A DNA stretch of 8,922 bases from an uncultured Pseudomonadota bacterium. GTDB lineage: Bacteria > Pseudomonadota > Gammaproteobacteria > Burkholderiales > Usitatibacteraceae. The notes below the pieces were generated by a model. That model made no database searches and was not told where the DNA came from. It saw only the letters and a program-made list of their open reading frames with translations. The DNA lies in the NCBI GenBank assembly GCA_946885905.1, contig CAMPHL010000071.1:1-8922 (forward strand). Direction: 5' to 3'. The position numbers and the translations under genes were made by a program. Below, piece after piece: positions 5,635 through 8,922 of the stretch; the first letter of the stretch is position 1, and every line of letters starts with the position of its first letter.

Positions 5635-6870
5635 CTAGCCGAATCGCCCCGCGTCGTAGGGAGAAATGTCGAGGTACGGCTGCTTCCCTTCGACCAGGTC
5701 GGCCACGATCTCGGAGGTCGGCGAGGCGGCCGTGAGCCCGACGTGGCCGTGGCCGAAGGCGAAGATCGCGTTGGGAGCGCGGGGGGCGCGGCCGATCACG
5801 GGGAGCGAGTCCGGCAGCGACGGCCGGTGCCCCATCCACTTCTCGACCTTGCCGTGCGCGAGTCCGGGCAGCAGGCGCAGGCCGCCGGGCAGCAGGGCCT
5901 GCGCGCGCGCATAGTCCGGCGGGGCGGCAAGGCCCGCGAGCTCGACGGTTCCGGCGATGCGCAATCCGTCCTCCATCGGCGTCATGAAGTACTTGCCTTC
6001 CCCGGAGCAGATCGGGATGCGCGGCGCGGTGGAAGGCGATTCGAGCATCACGTGGTAGCCGCGCTCCGTTTCCAGCGGGACGGTCGCGCCGAGCCTTGCG
6101 GCGAGCGGCTTCGAGTGCGCACCGGCGGCGAGCACGACGTGCTCGGCCACGAACGTTTCACCGTCGGCCACCACGCGGGCCACGCGCCCGTCACGCAGCT
6201 CGAAGTCGCGCACGGCCTTGGGCACGAACTTCGCGCCGCCGGCGCTCAACCGCGAGGCGAGGGCGCGCGACAGGCGCAGGGGATTCGGGACGTGGCCCTG
6301 CTCGGGCATCACCACGAGGTGCGTGATCGCGGGCGAGAGCGCCGGGTCGAACTCGCGCACGGCGGCCCCTTCGAGCACCTCGATCTTCACCCCGCGATCG
6401 GCGCGCAGCTTGCGCCCCAACGCATCCCCGCGGAATGCGGCCTCGCTCTCGTAGGCGAAGGCGTAGCCGTCCTGCCGGATGAGCTCGAGTACGCCCGCCC
6501 ACGCGGCAAGCGGGCGCCACATCTCGATCGTGCGGTCGAGCAGGGGGTGGAGCGCGTCCGCGATCGCGTTCACGCGCGCGAGCGAGGTCGAGCGGTGCAA
6601 CCGCCAGAGCCAGGGCGCGACCTTCGCCGCGTAGCCGAAGGGGACCGTGAGCGGGCCCTGCGGATCGAGGAGGTAACCCGGGACCTTCTTCCAGGTGCCG
6701 GGCAGCCCCAGCGGCACGCACGAGGCGCGCGAGAGGCATCCCGCGTTGCCGAAGGAACAGCCCTCGCCGGGCCCCGCGGGATCGAGGATCGTGACCTCGT
6801 GGCCGCGCATCTGCAGCGCAGCCGCGCTCGCCAGGCCCACCACGCCGGCCCCGACGACGACAACCTTCAT
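5635..6870 (-). CDS. dadA: D-amino acid dehydrogenase family FAD oxidoreductase (DadA-like)
   Basis: A 411-residue flavoprotein of the DAO/DadA superfamily, normal length. DadA enzymes oxidise D-amino acids to 2-oxo acids plus ammonia and pass electrons to the respiratory chain at the inner membrane. Seen: an N-terminal FAD-binding GAGVVG (residues 7-12) with Asp30 ending the second strand (EVTILDP), GCSFGNAGCLS (38-47), VLAAGAHS (247-254), RGYHVML (270-276), WMGHRPSLPDSLPVIG (345-360) and GHGHVGLT (373-380) near the flavin. The true substrate could be another D- or imino acid, because paralogues act on hydroxyproline isomers and similar compounds. No good Shine-Dalgarno sequence precedes the ATG, and a GC-rich hairpin (6880-6909) ends nine bases upstream. 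It is third in the M19/Bug/DadA group, 49 bases after the binding-protein gene. The symbol reflects the family, not proven function. Confidence 0.87.
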   Translation of the reverse strand: MKVVVVGAGVVGLASAAALQMRGHEVTILDPAGPGEGCSFGNAGCLSRASCVPLGLPGTWKKVPGYLLDPQGPLTVPFGYAAKVAPWLWRLHRSTSLARVNAIADALHPLLDRTIEMWRPLAAWAGVLELIRQDGYAFAYESEAAFRGDALGRKLRADRGVKIEVLEGAAVREFDPALSPAITHLVVMPEQGHVPNPLRLSRALASRLSAGGAKFVPKAVRDFELRDGRVARVVADGETFVAEHVVLAAGAHSKPLAARLGATVPLETERGYHVMLESPSTAPRIPICSGEGKYFMTPMEDGLRIAGTVELAGLAAPPDYARAQALLPGGLRLLPGLAHGKVEKWMGHRPSLPDSLPVIGRAPRAPNAIFAFGHGHVGLTAASPTSEIVADLVEGKQPYLDISPYDAGRFG

Positions 6871-6879
6871 GCCATCGGG

Positions 6880-6909
6880 CCCCGGCCCAGGGCTGCTCGA
6901 CGGCCGGGG
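6880..6909 (-). promoter_or_regulatory. GC-rich hairpin between the Bug gene and dadA
   Basis: CCCCGGCC (6880-6887) and GGCCGGGG (6902-6909) are perfect 8-bp inverted arms around a 14-base loop, in the 49-base gap between the two genes. Reading the minus-strand transcript, the stem ends nine bases before the dadA ATG and has no U-run after it, so it is not a standard terminator. It may protect the 3' end of the binding-protein mRNA or hide the dadA ribosome site, lowering dehydrogenase relative to binding protein. Confidence 0.5.
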
Positions 6910-6919
6910 TGACGAGGGT

Positions 6920-7903
6920 TCAATCCAGCCTGGTCCCGGCGATCTCCGCGACCTTCTTCCACTTGGTGTTTTCGTCGCGCAGGAACTGCGCGAACTCCGC
7001 AGGGCTGTTGCCCACGACGTCGAAGCCCAGCTCGACGAAGCGCTTGTGGACGTCGGGCATCGCGAGGATCGCCTTGATCTCGGTGTACATGCGCTGCACG
7101 ATCTCGGGCGGCGTCCCGGTCGGCGCCGCGATGCCGAACCACTGCACCGCCTCGTAGCCCGGCACGCCGGACTCGTTGAGCGTAGGCAGGTCGGTGAGCG
7201 TGGTCGAGCGCTTGGGGTTGGTCACGGCGACGGCCGCGACCTTGCCGGTCTTGATGTGCGGCAGCCACGCCACGGCCGTGCCGAAGGCGAGGTTCACCTG
7301 GCCGCCGAGCATGTCGGTCACCATCTGGGCATCGCCTTTGTAGGGGACGTGCAGCATGTCGACCTTGGCCATCGACTTGAAGTACTCGCCCAGCAGGTGC
7401 GAGATCGAGCCGTTGCCGCCCGAGGCGAAGGTGAGCTTGCCGGGGTTGCCTCGCGCGTAATCGAGCAGCTGCTTCGTGTTGCGGATCGGCACGCTGGAGT
7501 GCACCACGACGATGATGTCGGCCGTGCCGAGGAGCGTCACCGGCGCGAAATCGCGCGTGGGGTTGTACGGCAGCTTCGTGTACACCCAAGGGGCGATGGC
7601 CATCGTGCTGCTCGTGCCGACGAGGAACGTGTAGCCGTCGGGCGCCGACTTGGCGACGAAGTCGGAGCCCAGGCCGCCGCCCGCGCCCGGCTTGTTCTCG
7701 ACCACGACCGGCTGCCCGAGGCGCGGGGTGAGCTTCTCGCTCACGATGCGCGCCACCGTGTCGGTCGAGCCGCCGGCCGTGAACGGCACGACCAGCTTGA
7801 CGGGCTTCGACGGCCACGACTGCGCCTGCGCTGCGAGCATGCAGGCGATGCCGGCCACGCCCACGAGGAGCGCGGCGGTCCTGTTGATGGCGGACGATCT
7901 CAT
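6920..7903 (-). CDS. Bug/TctC-family tripartite tricarboxylate transporter substrate-binding protein
   Basis: A 327-residue periplasmic protein that binds a small carboxylate or related solute and delivers it to a TctAB-type membrane transporter, or acts in sensing. Seen: a basic N-terminus and hydrophobic core with probable signal-peptidase-I cleavage after AQA (residue 27); then WPSKPVKLVVPFTAGGSTD (30-48), the family's ligand-loop block; VVVENKPGAGG (66-76); FASGGNGSISHLLGE (159-173); HVPYKG (185-190); and FGIAAPTGTP (256-265). Cys21 is not in a good lipobox. The ligand cannot be predicted. ATG 7903 overlaps the TGA of the upstream dipeptidase-like gene (ATGA) and has a near-ideal AAGGAGG at 7911-7917, seven bases away. 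No TctA or TctB gene is in the window, as is common for Bug proteins, which greatly outnumber their transporters in Burkholderiales. Confidence 0.95.
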   Translation of the reverse strand: MRSSAINRTAALLVGVAGIACMLAAQAQSWPSKPVKLVVPFTAGGSTDTVARIVSEKLTPRLGQPVVVENKPGAGGGLGSDFVAKSAPDGYTFLVGTSSTMAIAPWVYTKLPYNPTRDFAPVTLLGTADIIVVVHSSVPIRNTKQLLDYARGNPGKLTFASGGNGSISHLLGEYFKSMAKVDMLHVPYKGDAQMVTDMLGGQVNLAFGTAVAWLPHIKTGKVAAVAVTNPKRSTTLTDLPTLNESGVPGYEAVQWFGIAAPTGTPPEIVQRMYTEIKAILAMPDVHKRFVELGFDVVGNSPAEFAQFLRDENTKWKKVAEIAGTRLD

Positions 7904-8922
7904 TTCCAGACCTCCTTGAGCACGCGGATGAAGTTGCCGCCGAGAAGCTTCTCGATGCGGGCGGCGCCGTAGTTGCGCTTGAGCATTCCTTCGACGACGT
8001 GGGGCAGCTCGGCGCGGGTCCTGAAGCCGATGAGGCCCAGGCCGTCGTACTTCTTGCCCTGGGTGACCTCGGGGTAGTACCAGGGCGTGGCCCAGTTCAC
8101 CTTGGTCTTGCCGTCGAACCAGTCGGTGGCGAAGGTCACGTGGTCCTCGCCGACCAGGTCGATCGCGTAGTCGAAGTGGTCGAGATAGTCGTCGAGCGTG
8201 GGTTGGCGCTCGGACCGGATGAAGGGCGAAAAGGTCGTGATCCCGATGGTGCCGCCCTTGTCCGCGACCGCCTTCATCTGCTCGTCGGTCACGCAGCGCG
8301 GGTTCTCGGTGATCTTGCGCACCGCCGTGTGGGAGATCACGATGGGCTTGCTCGAGCACCTGGCCGCGTCGAGCGTGGTCTGGATGCCCACGTGCGCGCA
8401 GTCCACGACGATGCCCAGGCGGTTGCACTCGCGCACCACCTGCATGCCGAAGTTGGTAAGGCCCCTGTTCTCGGGCTCGAGGCAGCCGTCGCCCACCCAG
8501 TTGCGCTCCATGTAGGTGAGCTGGAGCGTGCGCAGGCCCAGCTTGTACAGGATGCGGATGCGCTCGCGCTCCTGTTCGATCCAGGAGGTGTTCTGCACGC
8601 CGAAGATCACGCCGAGCTGGCCGTTCTTCTTGGCTTCGTAGATGTCGTCGACACGCTCGACATGGCGCACCTTCGGGCTCATCTCGAAATTGAGCAGGTT
8701 CTCGTAGACGGCGTTCAACAGGCGCGGGTACGAGGGCGAGTACGAAGGCTCGGAGACCAGGCACGCGTGCAGCACGTTCCAGTTCATCGCGACCATCTTC
8801 TCCTCGTACGTGCCCTCGGCGACGTAGGGCGTGGGATGCACGACGGCGCCGCCGAGGGTGTCGATCACGATGGACCGGTCGAGGATGCGGCGGGCTTCGG
8901 CGGAAACGGCGGGGGCGGAGGC
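7900..8922 (-). CDS. Peptidase M19 (membrane dipeptidase)-like protein, N-terminus outside window, with altered metal site
   Basis: At least 340 residues; the frame stays open to the window edge (ASAPAVSAEARRILDRSIVID), so the start is not seen. M19 enzymes are zinc dipeptidases or amidohydrolases that often accept a C-terminal D-residue. Counting from Val at 8868 as residue 1, conserved blocks are GLTNFGMQVVRECNRLG (137-152), DCAHVG with His159, VISHTAV with His180, Arg191 in NPRCVTDEQ, and Asp249 in FATDWFDG. These align with human DPEP1 His198, His219, Arg230 and Asp288. The first metal motif (VIDGHND in DPEP1) reads VIDTLGG here, the bridging Glu is Gln92 (FGVQN), and the TLTH histidine is Tyr (QLTYME). 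It may bind one metal or act on another substrate. It overlaps the Bug gene by four bases and is the first visible gene of a probable operon with dadA. Confidence 0.88.
   Translation of the reverse strand, partial: ASAPAVSAEARRILDRSIVIDTLGGAVVHPTPYVAEGTYEEKMVAMNWNVLHACLVSEPSYSPSYPRLLNAVYENLLNFEMSPKVRHVERVDDIYEAKKNGQLGVIFGVQNTSWIEQERERIRILYKLGLRTLQLTYMERNWVGDGCLEPENRGLTNFGMQVVRECNRLGIVVDCAHVGIQTTLDAARCSSKPIVISHTAVRKITENPRCVTDEQMKAVADKGGTIGITTFSPFIRSERQPTLDDYLDHFDYAIDLVGEDHVTFATDWFDGKTKVNWATPWYYPEVTQGKKYDGLGLIGFRTRAELPHVVEGMLKRNYGAARIEKLLGGNFIRVLKEVWK
7911..7917 (-). promoter_or_regulatory. Strong Shine-Dalgarno for the Bug-type binding protein
   Basis: AAGGAGG on the minus strand lies inside the last codons of the dipeptidase-like gene, seven bases before the ATG at 7903. 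It is the best ribosome site in the window. It suggests that the binding protein is made in excess over its operon partners despite the four-base gene overlap. Confidence 0.75.

Noticed and set aside
4616..5839. A 407-codon minus-strand ORF opposite the PhaM-like and membrane genes
   Set aside because: It is Arg-rich with no motifs and overlaps two supported genes and the end of dadA; an antisense shadow.
5743..6912. A 389-codon plus-strand ORF opposite dadA
   Set aside because: It is antisense to a gene with intact FAD-binding motifs; composition is His/Arg/Gly-rich with no domain signal.
7838..7846. Cys21 of the Bug protein as a lipoprotein site
   Set aside because: The residues before it (GIAC) do not fit a lipobox, and a better signal-peptidase-I site (AQA) follows.
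6920..8764. A 614-codon ORF that would extend the Bug protein far upstream
   Set aside because: The extension is an Arg/Pro-rich shadow of the dipeptidase-like gene. The Bug protein has a clear signal peptide and Shine-Dalgarno at 7903.

Overview
This is a GC-rich window, roughly two thirds G+C by eye, with tight gene packing and heavy use of GTG and GTGA/ATGA overlaps. It most resembles a betaproteobacterial (Burkholderiales-like) chromosome. The main reasons are a Bug/TctC-type periplasmic binding protein, an intracellular polyhydroxyalkanoate (PHA) depolymerase of the Ralstonia PhaZ1 type, and a PhaM-like granule protein. I see no tRNA, rRNA, CRISPR array, transposase or phage gene.

Layout. 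(1) 1-591, minus strand: the N-terminal part of a glutathione S-transferase, cut by the window edge. It is preceded by a small gene whose reading frame is broken. That gene's out-of-frame end overlaps the GST start by four bases (GTGA). (2) 614-2196, plus strand: a short-chain dehydrogenase overlapping by four bases a DUF6279-type lipoprotein. (3) 2234-3211, minus strand: a prolyl aminopeptidase, convergent with the lipoprotein and divergent from the next group. (4) 3315-5629, plus strand: intracellular PHA depolymerase, short PhaM-like protein and a YdjM-like multi-pass membrane protein, closely spaced and probably one operon. (5) 5635-8922, minus strand, read from right to left: an M19 dipeptidase-like protein (5' end outside the window), a Bug-type solute-binding protein and a DadA-type D-amino-acid dehydrogenase. 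The first two genes overlap by four bases. A GC-rich hairpin lies just before the third.

Two groups read as functional units. The PHA group couples polymer breakdown with a granule-surface protein. The minus-strand group at the right end could import or sense a small carboxylate or amino-acid derivative, hydrolyse an amide or peptide bond, and oxidise a D-amino acid. That pathway is an inference from gene order. The most unusual point is that the M19-like protein lacks residues aligning with the first-metal ligands (HxD), the bridging glutamate and a substrate-site histidine of the characterised enzymes. It keeps the second-metal histidines, the arginine and the aspartate, so its chemistry may differ. 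I found no clearly new multi-gene defence or mobile system; most of the window is metabolic housekeeping and accessory catabolism.
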